This document shows positions 51,485 to 60,955 of a DNA stretch of 64,000 nucleotides, piece after piece. The DNA lies in NCBI RefSeq assembly GCF_017939625.1, contig NZ_JAGKTC010000002.1:349072-413071 (forward strand). The letters run 5' to 3'. Within the stretch, counting starts at the first letter, position 1. Each line of letters starts with the position of its first letter. The notes below the pieces were generated by a model. It searched no databases. It saw only the letters and a program-made list of their open reading frames with translations, and was not told where the DNA came from. The position numbers were made by a program, and so were the translations under genes. The DNA is from Pseudoxanthomonas helianthi (GTDB lineage Bacteria; Pseudomonadota; Gammaproteobacteria; Xanthomonadales; Xanthomonadaceae).

Positions 51485-52656
51485 GCCGCCGCAACCGTCT
51501 CGATGCCGTCGTCGTCGGCGGCGGCGTGGTCGGGGCCGCCTGCGCGCTCGCGCTCGCCAGGCAGGATTTGCGGGTCGCTCTGGTCGAAGGCCGCGAACCC
51601 GCGCCCTGGTCGGCGGCAACGCCGGATTTGCGCGTGTACGCCTTCGCCCCGGACAACGCCGCGCTGCTCGACGACCTCGGCGCATGGATGTCGGTGCGCG
51701 ATGCGCGCGCGTTCGCCTACCGGCGGATGCGGGTATGGGATGCGGCCGGTGGCGGTGAACTGGCTTTCGACGCCGATGCGCTGGGCCGTGCGCAGCTGGG
51801 CTGGATCGTCGAAAACAATTTGCTGCTCGACCGGCTGTGGAGCGCGCTGGCGCCTGCCGGCGTGCAGATCGTCTGCCCGGCGCGGGTTGCCGGAATGGAG
51901 CAGGATGAAGTCGGCGTCCGCCTGACCCTGGACGACGGCACTCGTCTCGATGCGAACATCGCCATCGCCGCCGATGGCGCCGACTCGACCCTGCGCGAAC
52001 GCGCCGGGCTCGAAGTTTCCGCCCACGATTACGCGCAGCGCGGCGTGGTCGCCTTCGTCGAAACCGAAGCGCCCAACGAAGCGACCGCGTGGCAGCGGTT
52101 CCTGCCGAGCGGACCGCTGGCCTTCCTGCCGTTCGGCAAGCAAAGCTCCATCGTGTGGACCTTGCCGAACGACGAGGCCGCGCGCGTGCTGGCGCTGGAC
52201 GAACAAGCCTTCAATCGCGAACTGACCGCCGCTTTCGGCGCGCGTCTGGGCGAAGTGCGCGTGGTGTCGCAACGCGCCGCCTTCCCGTTGCGCCGGCAGT
52301 TGGCGAAGGCTTACGTCGCCGGCCGCGTGCTGCTGGTCGGCGACGCGGCGCACGTAGTGCATCCGCTGGCCGGGCAGGGCGTCAACCTGGGTCTGCGCGA
52401 TGTCGCTGGCTTGCGCGATGCGGTGGTCGATGCAAAGTCGCGGCGCGCGGACTGGACTTCGCCGCACCGCCTCGCGCGCTGGGCACGCACGCGGCGCAGC
52501 GAGAACGCCGCGGCGGCCTACACCTTCGACGGCATCAACAAGCTGTTCTCCACCAACGAAATGCACGCCACGTTGCTGCGCGGGCCGTTGCTCGGCCTGG
52601 CGGGCAAGCTGCCGCCACTGGCGGATCTGCTGTGGCGGCGAGCATCAGGTCTTTAG
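51481..52656 (+). CDS. UbiH/UbiF/VisC-family FAD monooxygenase (second ubiquinone hydroxylase)
   Basis: This 391-residue paralogue of the preceding gene has VVVGGGVVGAACAL, IAADGADSTLRERAG and LVGDAAHVVHPLAGQGVNLGLRD (as GDAAHVVHP and GQGVNLGLRD). It probably catalyses another ring hydroxylation (UbiI- or UbiF-type); which position cannot be decided from sequence alone. Translational coupling to ubiH suggests a shared complex. Confidence 0.85.
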   Translation: MSRRNRLDAVVVGGGVVGAACALALARQDLRVALVEGREPAPWSAATPDLRVYAFAPDNAALLDDLGAWMSVRDARAFAYRRMRVWDAAGGGELAFDADALGRAQLGWIVENNLLLDRLWSALAPAGVQIVCPARVAGMEQDEVGVRLTLDDGTRLDANIAIAADGADSTLRERAGLEVSAHDYAQRGVVAFVETEAPNEATAWQRFLPSGPLAFLPFGKQSSIVWTLPNDEAARVLALDEQAFNRELTAAFGARLGEVRVVSQRAAFPLRRQLAKAYVAGRVLLVGDAAHVVHPLAGQGVNLGLRDVAGLRDAVVDAKSRRADWTSPHRLARWARTRRSENAAAAYTFDGINKLFSTNEMHATLLRGPLLGLAGKLPPLADLLWRRASGL

Positions 52657-52663
52657 GTTTGTC

Positions 52664-52760
52664 GTCATTCCGGCGGTTCAAGCCGGAATCCATTTTGCTT
52701 TTGCATCTACTCAATGAGGAGCAAGAGCGAAATGGATCCCAGCGTTCGCTGGGATGACGG
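52664..52760. repeat. Dispersed inverted repeat between convergent genes
   Basis: The left unit GTCATTCCGGC...GCCGGAATCCATTTTGCT (52664-52699) and the right unit AAATGGATCCCAGCG...CGCTGGGATGAC (52729-52757) are inverted relatives, each with its own short palindrome. The type is common between genes in several proteobacteria. It probably serves as terminator for both convergent genes. Confidence 0.7.
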
Positions 52761-52766
52761 CAGAAA

Positions 52767-53489
52767 TCAGCCCGGAATGAACGGGAATACGATCTTCAGC
52801 AACCCCTTCAACCCACCCTCGGCCGTGCTGGAGATGGCCTTTGCGCCGAGGCTGTTCAGGGCATTGCGCGCGTCTTCCCAGCGCAGCTTGGTCACGTCCT
52901 TCTTCAGCAGGTCGGCCACTTCCTCGGCGGTCGGCGCCAGCTTCTTCAGTTCCCTGGTGATCTTTTCCGCGTCCGGCTGCAGATAACCCCACTTCTCGGC
53001 GATCTTCAGCAGCGTATCGAAGCGCACGGCGACGACTTCGCGGTTGCGCTCGTAGACCGGCAGCGCGCCGACATCGAGGATCGCCTGTTCGAAACGTTGT
53101 GCGTCGTCCGGGTGCTCGATGCGGACGGCAAGGAAGCCCTCCTTGCGGCTGCGTTCGCTGACGTGCTTGGCGCCCGAACGCAGGTTGGCCTCGGTCAGCA
53201 CGGTGGCGACGATGCGGCGCAGCGCGGCGTCGTTCTCTTCGGGCACCAGCGCGCGCCAGCGGGCGTAGCCGTCTCGGCGCAGGGCCTTGACCTTGGCCGG
53301 GGTGACCCGCAGTTTCAGGGCGACGGCGGCGTTGGACTCGTCGCGGCCGATCGCGCCGTCGCGTTCCAGCAGCACGAAGATCAGCAGTTCGAGGTCGCGC
53401 TTGGTCAGCGACTGGAAACCCTGCAACAGGGTCAGGCGCAGGAATTCGTTGCCGAACGCGGCGGGGTCCTTGAGTTCGAGAGTCTGCAT
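52767..53489 (-). CDS. Unrecognised protein with a helix-turn-helix-like N-terminal part
   Basis: I do not recognise this 240-residue protein. Residues 20-80 (LTKRDLELLIFVLLERDGAIG, then VALKLRVTPAKVKALRRDGYARW, quoted in two parts) look like a winged-helix domain that reads a start-of-strand signal. The middle (95-190) is mixed alpha/beta with VRIEHPDDAQRFEQAILD. The C-terminal 20 residues end hydrophobically (GLLKIVFPFIPG), which could insert into or touch a membrane. GGAG lies before the ATG. It is transcribed alone, with a short palindrome AGCTAGGTTCCTAGCC upstream. A regulator or a two-part stress/defence protein is possible; no function is claimed. Confidence 0.7.
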   Translation of the reverse strand: MQTLELKDPAAFGNEFLRLTLLQGFQSLTKRDLELLIFVLLERDGAIGRDESNAAVALKLRVTPAKVKALRRDGYARWRALVPEENDAALRRIVATVLTEANLRSGAKHVSERSRKEGFLAVRIEHPDDAQRFEQAILDVGALPVYERNREVVAVRFDTLLKIAEKWGYLQPDAEKITRELKKLAPTAEEVADLLKKDVTKLRWEDARNALNSLGAKAISSTAEGGLKGLLKIVFPFIPG

Positions 53490-53572
53490 GGGGTGTCTCC
53501 GGCTAGGAACCTAGCTTGCCATGGCCGTGTAGCAGGGGATGAGAAATGGCCGGCGGATTGCGCAAACGGTAG

Positions 53573-53590
53573 GGCGGGTCTCGACCCGCC
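53573..53590. repeat. Short palindrome near the rlmM 3' end
   Basis: GGCGGGTC-TC-GACCCGCC, preceded by GGTA, is a further GTAG-headed palindrome variant. It lies in the 175-base gap between the unrecognised gene and rlmM. Confidence 0.55.
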
Positions 53591-53664
53591 TTTGGCGATC
53601 GCGATGTCCGCGACGGCAGGCCGGAGCCCGCCGCCGTATCAAGCACGGGGCAGGCGCTACATGA

Positions 53665-54705
53665 TTACTCGGGTGTTGCGAACACCGTGATCTCTTCACG
53701 ATCGTGGTAAAGCTGCTTGGCGCGTACCGTCAGCGGTTTTCCGGCCTTTTCCGCGAACAGGTCCAGGCACAGCCGCGTCTCGTCCCAGCGCTTCTTCATC
53801 GGCAGCTTCAGGTTGAAGATCGCATGCCGGCACCAACCTTCGCGGAACCACGTCGCCAAGCGCTCGGCCACGCGGCGCGGTTGTTCGACCATGTCGCAGA
53901 CCATCCAGTCCAGTGGGCGCGGCGGTTGCCAGTGGAAGCCATCGGCACGCAAGTGGTCGACCAGGCCGGTCGCCATCACGTGTTCGCGCAGCGGGCCGTT
54001 GTCCACGCTGGTCACGCGCAGGTGATGGCGGGTCAGCACCCAGGTCCAGCCGCCCGGTGCGGCGCCGAGATCGGCGGCGGTCATGCCGGGCTTCAGCAGT
54101 CTCCCCCGCTCATCCGCATCGAGCAGCGCCAGCAGCGCTTCTTCCAGCTTCAGCGCCGAACGCGATGGCGCATCGTTCAACAGCTTCAGGCGCGGGATGC
54201 CCAGCGCCCATGGCGCGCTGTCGCGCGCCTCGCCGCGGGCGAGAAAGACGTGATCGCCCTGCACGAATACGACATGCAACCGCGGCAGGCGCGGGTCTTC
54301 CTTGTCGGTCAGGAAGCCCTGCTTGCGCAGCGCGGGCCGCAGGGCATTGCCGAAGCTGCGGGCCAGCCCGGCCAGCGGCTTGGCCTCGTCCGAATCGGGA
54401 TGCTCCACCCAAAGGTCGCCATAGCGCCCGCCGCCGGCCAGCGCGGCGAGGATCGGGGTGATGCGATCCTTGGGGTCGATGCCGCGCAGTTCGGCGATCA
54501 ACGCGAGCTTCTGCCGCGCGAACACCAGCTCGCGCCACGGCAATACGGCGGACAGCCGCGCGTCGTCGCTGGCGAAGACCACGTAGCCAGCGTTGCGCGT
54601 GGCCTTGGCGTAGCCGGCGATGCCCGCAAGCGCCGCCCGTTCGCCCAATTCCGCGGCGAGTTCCGGTTCGAAGCCCTGGCGGCAGTAGCAGAGGAGACCG
54701 GTCAT
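53665..54705 (-). CDS. rlmM: 23S rRNA Cm2498 2'-O-methyltransferase RlmM
   Basis: It methylates the ribose of C2498 in 23S rRNA. The 346 residues have a THUMP-like N-terminal half (LLCYCRQGFEPELAAEL) and a Rossmann-fold methyltransferase with the SAM loop ADLGAAPGGWTW, catalytic VCDMVEQP and the Lys-bearing FNLKLPMKKRW. The frame continues upstream, but ATG 54705 starts the conserved MTGLLCYCR sequence. Confidence 0.93.
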   Translation of the reverse strand: MTGLLCYCRQGFEPELAAELGERAALAGIAGYAKATRNAGYVVFASDDARLSAVLPWRELVFARQKLALIAELRGIDPKDRITPILAALAGGGRYGDLWVEHPDSDEAKPLAGLARSFGNALRPALRKQGFLTDKEDPRLPRLHVVFVQGDHVFLARGEARDSAPWALGIPRLKLLNDAPSRSALKLEEALLALLDADERGRLLKPGMTAADLGAAPGGWTWVLTRHHLRVTSVDNGPLREHVMATGLVDHLRADGFHWQPPRPLDWMVCDMVEQPRRVAERLATWFREGWCRHAIFNLKLPMKKRWDETRLCLDLFAEKAGKPLTVRAKQLYHDREEITVFATPE

Positions 54706-54730
54706 GTAGGGGATTCTTGGGAAAAAATCG

Positions 54731-54800
54731 TTCGTGGGAGCGGCCATGGCCGCGATGGCTTTTCTGGCGAATGCATCGCGGCCATGGCCGCTCCCACGAA
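54731..54800. repeat. Perfect 27-bp inverted REP pair
   Basis: TTCGTGGGAGCGGCCATGGCCGCGATG at 54731-54757 is exactly complementary to 54774-54800, with a 16-base loop. Each arm itself contains the GGCCATGGCC palindrome. It occupies the space between rlmM and the deaminase gene. Confidence 0.85.
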
Positions 54801-54805
54801 GTGGG

Positions 54806-55372
54806 TCAGTATTTCGCGCCATCCGTTTCGCCATAGGTCCGCAGCACGTCGCGTGCGGCGTCGCGGTGCAGGTCGCGCACGACTTCGATGCCGCGGCGGC
54901 TCAATTCGCCGACCCAGTCCGCGGGCAGCGGGCCTTCGTCGAACGGGGTCAGCTCCTCGACGTCCTCGGCGCGCGCGCCGATCAGCAGGCGGTCGATGCC
55001 CGCCCACACGGTCGCGCCATAGCATTGGCAACACGGCTGCGATGAAGTCGCCAGGGTCACCGGGCCGTCGAACATGGCGTTGATGCGGAAGGTCTGCAAA
55101 CGCTGTTGCGCGAGCATGTAGGCGACGTTCTCGGCATGGGCCAGCGAGGTGCTCATCGGCACCACGCGGTTGACCCCGACCGAGACGATGCGGTGGTCGG
55201 GCGAGAACACCGCGGCGCCGAACGGGCCGCCGCTGCCGTGTTCGATGTTCCGCTTCGACAGGGCGATCGCCAGCGCGACCTTGTCGTCGTCGCTGGCGTA
55301 GGCCGCCGAATGATCGACGAACTCGTGGACCCACGCGGGCAGGGTCAGGTGGACTTGCGCGTAGAGCATCAT
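54806..55372 (-). CDS. Cytidine/guanine-deaminase-fold zinc enzyme
   Basis: The 188-residue protein has both zinc-site parts of the deaminase fold: HAEN (His ligand and proton-shuttling Glu) and PCCQCYGA (two Cys ligands). NIEHGSGGPFGAAVF is typical of guanine-deaminase-type and tRNA-adenosine-deaminase-type enzymes, but the substrate is unknown. The ATGATG start overlaps the stop of the upstream lipoprotein gene by four bases, so the two are co-translated. Confidence 0.8.
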   Translation of the reverse strand: MMLYAQVHLTLPAWVHEFVDHSAAYASDDDKVALAIALSKRNIEHGSGGPFGAAVFSPDHRIVSVGVNRVVPMSTSLAHAENVAYMLAQQRLQTFRINAMFDGPVTLATSSQPCCQCYGATVWAGIDRLLIGARAEDVEELTPFDEGPLPADWVGELSRRGIEVVRDLHRDAARDVLRTYGETDGAKY

Positions 55373-55779
55373 TTCACCGGGTTGGGGACGGGCGCCGGGT
55401 CTTCGATCGGCATCACGCCGCTGCCGGCGGCGGTGCACTGGCCGCTGCGGCATTGGCAGGACGTGATCGACGGAAAGCCGCACACGCCGACCATGCCCTT
55501 CGACTGGCACTGCGCGCGCACTCCGGCCGGGTCGGTGGGGCTGTCCTTGTTGACGCAGGCAGGGTAATAGCCGCAGCAGTTGCCGACGTCCTTCACCGCG
55601 CAATCGGCATCGGTCTTGCAGCTCATGTCGAGGACGACCGAGCCCGATTTCACGGCCGTCGATTGCGACGAGTCCGCAGGTCGATCCGCCAAGGCGTGAT
55701 CCGGCGCCGCAGCGGGCGCTGCGCAGGCGACGAGCAGGAGGAAGATGAAGACGGCGAGGAACGACTGCAGCTTGCGCAT
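55369..55779 (-). CDS. Cysteine-rich lipoprotein
   Basis: The 136-residue precursor has a lipobox LLVAC (Cys19). The mature part holds ten further Cys (MSCKTDADC, NCCGYYPAC, AQC, GVC, SCQC, GQC), suggesting five disulfides in a compact secreted domain of the Cys-rich or Kazal-like kind. Function unknown. It is translationally coupled to a cytoplasmic deaminase gene, a pairing without an obvious functional explanation. Confidence 0.75.
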   Translation of the reverse strand: MRKLQSFLAVFIFLLLVACAAPAAAPDHALADRPADSSQSTAVKSGSVVLDMSCKTDADCAVKDVGNCCGYYPACVNKDSPTDPAGVRAQCQSKGMVGVCGFPSITSCQCRSGQCTAAGSGVMPIEDPAPVPNPVK

Positions 55780-55853
55780 GGTGGTTCCGGAAGGTGCGGT
55801 GATGCAACGGATTCTAAGTCATCCCGGCTTGAAGGCGGCCGCAAGCGTGCCTT

Positions 55854-56028
55854 GTAGAGCCGAGCATGCTCGGCTGCTTTCGCTTTCGCCGTTGTGGAAG
55901 CCTGGCTCGTCCCGGCTTGCCTCGCTATCGCCACGAAGGTCAAAAGCGTGCCGGGCAAGCCCGGCACCCCCGCCTACGCGGGGGCAGGCTCTACGAGAGC
56001 AAGAGCAGCCGAGCATGCTCGGCTCTAC
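55854..56028. repeat. Cluster of palindromes upstream of the Cys-rich lipoprotein gene
   Basis: The outer arms GTAGAGCCGAGCATGCTCGGCTG (55854-55876) and its exact complement (56006-56028) each contain a perfect AGCCGAGCATGCTCGGCT palindrome. Inside are GTGCCGGGC/GCCCGGCAC (55948-55967) and CCCCCGC/GCGGGGG (55967-55984). The block lies in the 265-base gap between glnS and the lipoprotein gene, both on the minus strand; nothing else is seen there. Confidence 0.8.
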
Positions 56029-56044
56029 CGAGCAGGGCGGCTCG

Positions 56045-57787
<1,743 letters not shown>

Positions 57788-57892
57788 GCGGGGAATGGCG
57801 CTGCGGCGGCAAAACGCGATTTTAGCCGACCCCGTCACCCGGCCGCGACGGCGGAAGCCTATGCTGTGCCCTTTTTCCGAGGAAATCCCCGC

Positions 57893-58555
57893 ATGAGCCG
57901 TCCGGTTTTGGTCATCGGCAACAAGAACTACTCGTCGTGGTCGCTGCGTCCGTGGCTGCTGCTGCGGCATTTCGGCGTGGATTTCGACGAGATCCGCCTG
58001 CCGCTGGACACGCCGGAGTTCCACGCCCGGATCAGGCAGTACTCGCCCACGGCGCGGGTGCCGGCGCTGGAGGACGGCGAACTGTCGCTGTGGGATTCGC
58101 TGGCGATCTGCGAATACGCCAACGAACGCTGGCTGGATGGGCGCGGCTGGCCCCGGGAGCAGGCCGCACGCGCGCTGGCACGGGTCGCGGCGGCGGAAAT
58201 GCATTCGGGTTTCGTCGCCCTGCGCAGCCAGCTGCCGATGAACAGCCGTCGCCGGCCCGACGGTTATCGCTGGGACGACGCGGCGCAGCGCGACATCGAC
58301 CGGATGCAGGCGTTGTGGGGCGAATTGCGCGGACGTTTCGGTGGCGAAGGCGGGTTCCTGTGCGGCGATTTCGGCATCGTCGACGCGATGTTCGCGCCGG
58401 TCGCGGTGCGCTTCGACGGCTATGGCGTGCCGGTAACTGGCCCAGCGGCCGATTACCTGCAGGCGCTGCTGGCCCTGCCGGCCTTGCGCGAATGGCGCGA
58501 GGCGGCCGCGGCCGAAACGGAAACCGTCGCGGCCACTGATGCCCTGCGCGCTTGA
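57893..58555 (+). CDS. Glutathione S-transferase family protein
   Basis: The 220-residue protein has a thioredoxin-like N-terminal domain ([19 protein letters not shown] with the catalytic-type Ser in SSWS) and an all-helical C-terminal domain. The YSSWS type is common in bacterial MAAI/Zeta-like or beta-like GSTs. The substrate is unknown. TATGCT at 57859 upstream of the ATG may be its -10 box. Confidence 0.88.
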   Translation: MSRPVLVIGNKNYSSWSLRPWLLLRHFGVDFDEIRLPLDTPEFHARIRQYSPTARVPALEDGELSLWDSLAICEYANERWLDGRGWPREQAARALARVAAAEMHSGFVALRSQLPMNSRRRPDGYRWDDAAQRDIDRMQALWGELRGRFGGEGGFLCGDFGIVDAMFAPVAVRFDGYGVPVTGPAADYLQALLALPALREWREAAAAETETVAATDALRA

Positions 58556-58560
58556 AAGCG

Positions 58561-58680
58561 TTGGACACGGATTTACGCGGGTAACCGCGGATAGAACGAT
58601 TTTGCCATTCCTCCCCGGAATGGCACTCCATTGCGGGTTCTTGACCTTATCCGTGCGTATCCGCGTAAATCCGTGTCCAA
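58561..58680. repeat. Inverted repeat between the GST and DUF2007 genes
   Basis: TTGGACACGGATTTACGCGG (58561-58580) is exactly complementary to 58661-58680; the arms extend imperfectly to about 33 bases. The spacer holds a 9-bp hairpin TGCCATTCC/GGAATGGCA (58603-58625). It is a further dispersed family in this window. Confidence 0.8.
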
Positions 58681-58695
58681 ACGGTTTTCCCGGCG

Positions 58696-58701
58696 TATGC
58701 T
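58696..58701 (+). promoter_or_regulatory. -10 box suggesting a leaderless DUF2007 transcript
   Basis: TATGCT ends seven bases before the ATG at 58709. There is no ribosome-binding site in the gap, and an ATG at 58697 would lie inside the -10 box. This supports the shorter start. Confidence 0.35.
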
Positions 58702-58708
58702 GCCGCCC

Positions 58709-58975
58709 ATGCAGGTCGCCTACCGAGCCGAAAACCTGTTCGACGCCCATCTGGCCCGACACGCGCTGGAGGACGCCGGCATCCCCGCGTTCGTGTTCGG
58801 CGAATCGCTGCTGGGTGCGGGCGGCGAGTTGCCGCTGTTCGGCGTGCTGCGGGTCTGCGTGCCGGAGGCGGCGTGGCCGCAGGCGCGCGACGTGCTGCAG
58901 GCCGCGGGCTTGCTGGACGCCGCCATCGACCCCATCTCCGACGGTGCGGAAGACCCGGGACTGCTCCCGGCCTGA
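58709..58975 (+). CDS. DUF2007-family small protein
   Basis: The 88-residue protein follows the DUF2007 pattern: a first strand [30 protein letters not shown] read in parts ([20 protein letters not shown]), a loop, then a second half [21 protein letters not shown], like a signal-transducing PII-like alpha/beta sandwich. Function unknown. An alternative start at 58697 adds four residues. It is followed 12 bases later by msrA. Confidence 0.75.
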   Translation: MQVAYRAENLFDAHLARHALEDAGIPAFVFGESLLGAGGELPLFGVLRVCVPEAAWPQARDVLQAAGLLDAAIDPISDGAEDPGLLPA

Positions 58976-58987
58976 AAGGAGGTCCGC

Positions 58988-59650
58988 ATGAGCGACCTGT
59001 TGGAAAAACTCGGCATCGGCGCCTTCAAGCAACGCCTGCCGCGCGAAGGCGAGGCATTGCCCGGCCGCGCCGAAGCGCTGCCGCTGCGCAACGTGCATTA
59101 CGTCAACGGCCATCCGCTGCGCGGCGAATTCCCCGGCATGGAGACGCTGGACGTCGGCATGGGCTGCTTTTGGGGTGCCGAACGCAAGTTCTGGCAGCTG
59201 CCGGGCGTGTACGTCACCGCCGTGGGCTACCAGGGCGGGCAGACGCCCAATCCGACCTACGAGGAGGTCTGTTCGGGCCTGACCGGGCACACGGAAGTGG
59301 TGCGCGTGGTGTTCGATCCCGCGCAGGTATCCCTGGAGCAGGTGCTGCGCGCGTTCTGGGAGAACCATGACCCGACCCAGGGCATGCGCCAGGGCAACGA
59401 CAGCGGCACGCAATACCGCTCCGCGATCTATTGCCACACCCAGGCGCAGTACGACGCCGCGCTCGCCAGCCGCGATGCCTACGCGCAGCGGCTGCGCGCC
59501 GCAGGTTACGGCGACATCACCACCGAGATCGTGTTCCCCGCGCCGCCGTTCTATTTCGCCGAGGACTACCACCAGCAATACCTGGCGAAGAATCCCGGCG
59601 GTTATTGCGGAATCGGCGGCACCGGGGTCAGTTGCCCGGTGGGACTGTAG
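58988..59650 (+). CDS. msrA: Peptide methionine-S-sulfoxide reductase MsrA
   Basis: It reduces methionine S-sulfoxide in proteins. In the 220 residues the catalytic Cys is in [13 protein letters not shown] and the C-terminal recycling Cys in [16 protein letters not shown]. The long N-terminal extension is as in E. coli-type MsrA. An AAAGGAGG ribosome-binding site lies just before the ATG. The TAG stop is the first triplet of the GTAGGAGC REP head. Confidence 0.95.
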   Translation: MSDLLEKLGIGAFKQRLPREGEALPGRAEALPLRNVHYVNGHPLRGEFPGMETLDVGMGCFWGAERKFWQLPGVYVTAVGYQGGQTPNPTYEEVCSGLTGHTEVVRVVFDPAQVSLEQVLRAFWENHDPTQGMRQGNDSGTQYRSAIYCHTQAQYDAALASRDAYAQRLRAAGYGDITTEIVFPAPPFYFAEDYHQQYLAKNPGGYCGIGGTGVSCPVGL

Positions 59651-59711
59651 GAGCGCCCCTGGGCGCGACCGCAGTTCTCCGATGCGTGGTAGTGCCCAAG
59701 GGTGCTCCTAC
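59647..59711. repeat. REP pair between msrA and the RAYT gene
   Basis: GTAGGAGCGCCCCTGGGCGCGA (59647-59668) faces GCCCAAGGGTGCTCCTAC (59694-59711). The left head holds the msrA TAG stop and the right head, read on the minus strand, holds the TAG stop of the transposase gene. Confidence 0.85.
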
Positions 59712-60172
59712 AGCCAGATGGCGTTCCACCAGGGATAATCGCCGACACGACGAACCAAACCTGCGCGAATTGGATTGGCGACGATATAGCGTGCGACTGC
59801 CAGCATGTCATCGTCGTGCCGTAAGGCGCGGTCATGGTAAGCGTGAGCCCACAGACGACCTTGTCGTTTCAGCAAGCGATTGACTTCGTGTGAGCTAACC
59901 GATTTCAATCGAGCGACAGTGTCCGGCAGGGTTTCTCCTTCGCCCAATTGCAGCAGCCAATGTGCGTGGTCGGGCATCAGTACCCAAGCCAGAAGACGAG
60001 TGGCAGTCAGTCGGTTCCCGGCGTGGAAACAGCGGCAGGCAATGTCGGCGGCACGTGGATCTGCGAAAACTGGTTCGCGCGCGGACGTGACGGCGGTAAC
60101 GAGGTATATGTGGTGTGCGAGGCTGACGCGGCCTTTGCGCAAGGCGCGGTGGCCGGGAGGAGTATTTGCCAT
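59708..60172 (-). CDS. REP-associated tyrosine transposase (RAYT)
   Basis: The 154-residue single-strand Y1 transposase of the IS200-like superfamily should cut and rejoin REP palindromes. The HUH metal motif is His69-Ala70-His71 (MPDHAHW) and the catalytic Tyr is Tyr129 (ARYIVANP). YHDRALRHDDD is also typical. It is bracketed by the same 22-base REP at 59647-59668 and, inverted, at 60266-60287. All key residues are present, so the enzyme may be active. The ATG at 60172 is supported by GGAGGAG seven bases upstream. Confidence 0.9.
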   Translation of the reverse strand: MANTPPGHRALRKGRVSLAHHIYLVTAVTSAREPVFADPRAADIACRCFHAGNRLTATRLLAWVLMPDHAHWLLQLGEGETLPDTVARLKSVSSHEVNRLLKRQGRLWAHAYHDRALRHDDDMLAVARYIVANPIRAGLVRRVGDYPWWNAIWL

Positions 60173-60265
60173 GTCGGCAACATAGAACCGCGCGAGAGTC
60201 GTGACTGTCGGCGGACTTGGTCTGCCGAGGTAGGAAAAATCCGAGTCTCAGCCGCGATGATTAGG

Positions 60266-60287
60266 TCGCGCCCAGGGGCGCTCCTAC
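60266..60287 (-). repeat. REP unit closing the RAYT region
   Basis: TCGCGCCCAGGGGCGCTCCTAC is the exact reverse complement of the unit at 59647-59668. Together they enclose the transposase gene. Confidence 0.85.
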
Positions 60288-60291
60288 TGGG

Positions 60292-60942
60292 CTATCGCAT
60301 GCCCTGGCGGCTGATGGAACAGACGTAGACCACTTCGCAGGCCCCGGCGCCGCTGTCGTCGCGGCTCAACGAGCTGCGCCAGCGCCAGCCATCGCCGGCA
60401 TCGGCCTGGACCAGCCAGCCGTCGATGCGCACGCGGTCGTCCTTGCGCACGTCGGCCAGGGCACGGGCGACCGTGTCGTCGGCTGGGATCATGTGCATGT
60501 TCGACGCGCTGCGGACGATCTCGGCCGGATCCAGCGGCGGCTGGTCTTCCCAGGAATAGCTGAAGAAGCGCACCGACTGGCTCAGCGACAGGCGCGACAG
60601 CGCGTCATCGTCGGCCATGCGTCCCCAGCCCAGGGCCAGGTCGGTCGGCGAAAGCTTCGCCTCGCGATCCCATGAATAGTCTTCGCGCGACAACACCCGC
60701 GCATCGACGCTGAAACCGGCCAACGGGGTCAGCGTCGCCGCCTGCAAGGCGAACGGCCGCAGCGACGCAGGCACGTCGCTTTGCAGCGGCGGAGCGCCGG
60801 CCGCGACTTGCGGCGGCGGCGGGCAGAACGAGTTGCCGGCGACGCCCGTCGGCGCATGCACCGGACGCGGCGAATACGGCGAGAACCACCAGCCGAGCAG
60901 GCCGAGCAGCAACCCGGCGAACAGCAGGCGGTTCAGGGTCAC
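60292..60942 (-). CDS. Conserved-looking membrane-anchored hypothetical protein
   Basis: The 216-residue protein has one N-terminal membrane segment (4-22), a Pro-rich linker and a soluble domain. VLSREDYSWDREAKLSPTDLALGWGRMADD (quoted in parts: DYSWDREAKLSPTDLALGW) and SQSVRFFSYSWED look like strongly conserved family stretches, but I cannot name the family. A Cys in CEVVYVCSI ends the domain. The start is GTG 60942. It is followed by transaldolase on the same strand after 13 bases. Confidence 0.65.
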   Translation of the reverse strand: MTLNRLLFAGLLLGLLGWWFSPYSPRPVHAPTGVAGNSFCPPPPQVAAGAPPLQSDVPASLRPFALQAATLTPLAGFSVDARVLSREDYSWDREAKLSPTDLALGWGRMADDDALSRLSLSQSVRFFSYSWEDQPPLDPAEIVRSASNMHMIPADDTVARALADVRKDDRVRIDGWLVQADAGDGWRWRSSLSRDDSGAGACEVVYVCSISRQGMR

Positions 60943-60955
60943 CGACGGATTCCGC

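Noticed and set aside
57788-59578. Upstream extension of the glnS frame by almost 600 codons
   Set aside because: The extension is low-complexity and antisense to the GST, DUF2007 and msrA genes; the HIGH-motif enzyme starts at 57787.
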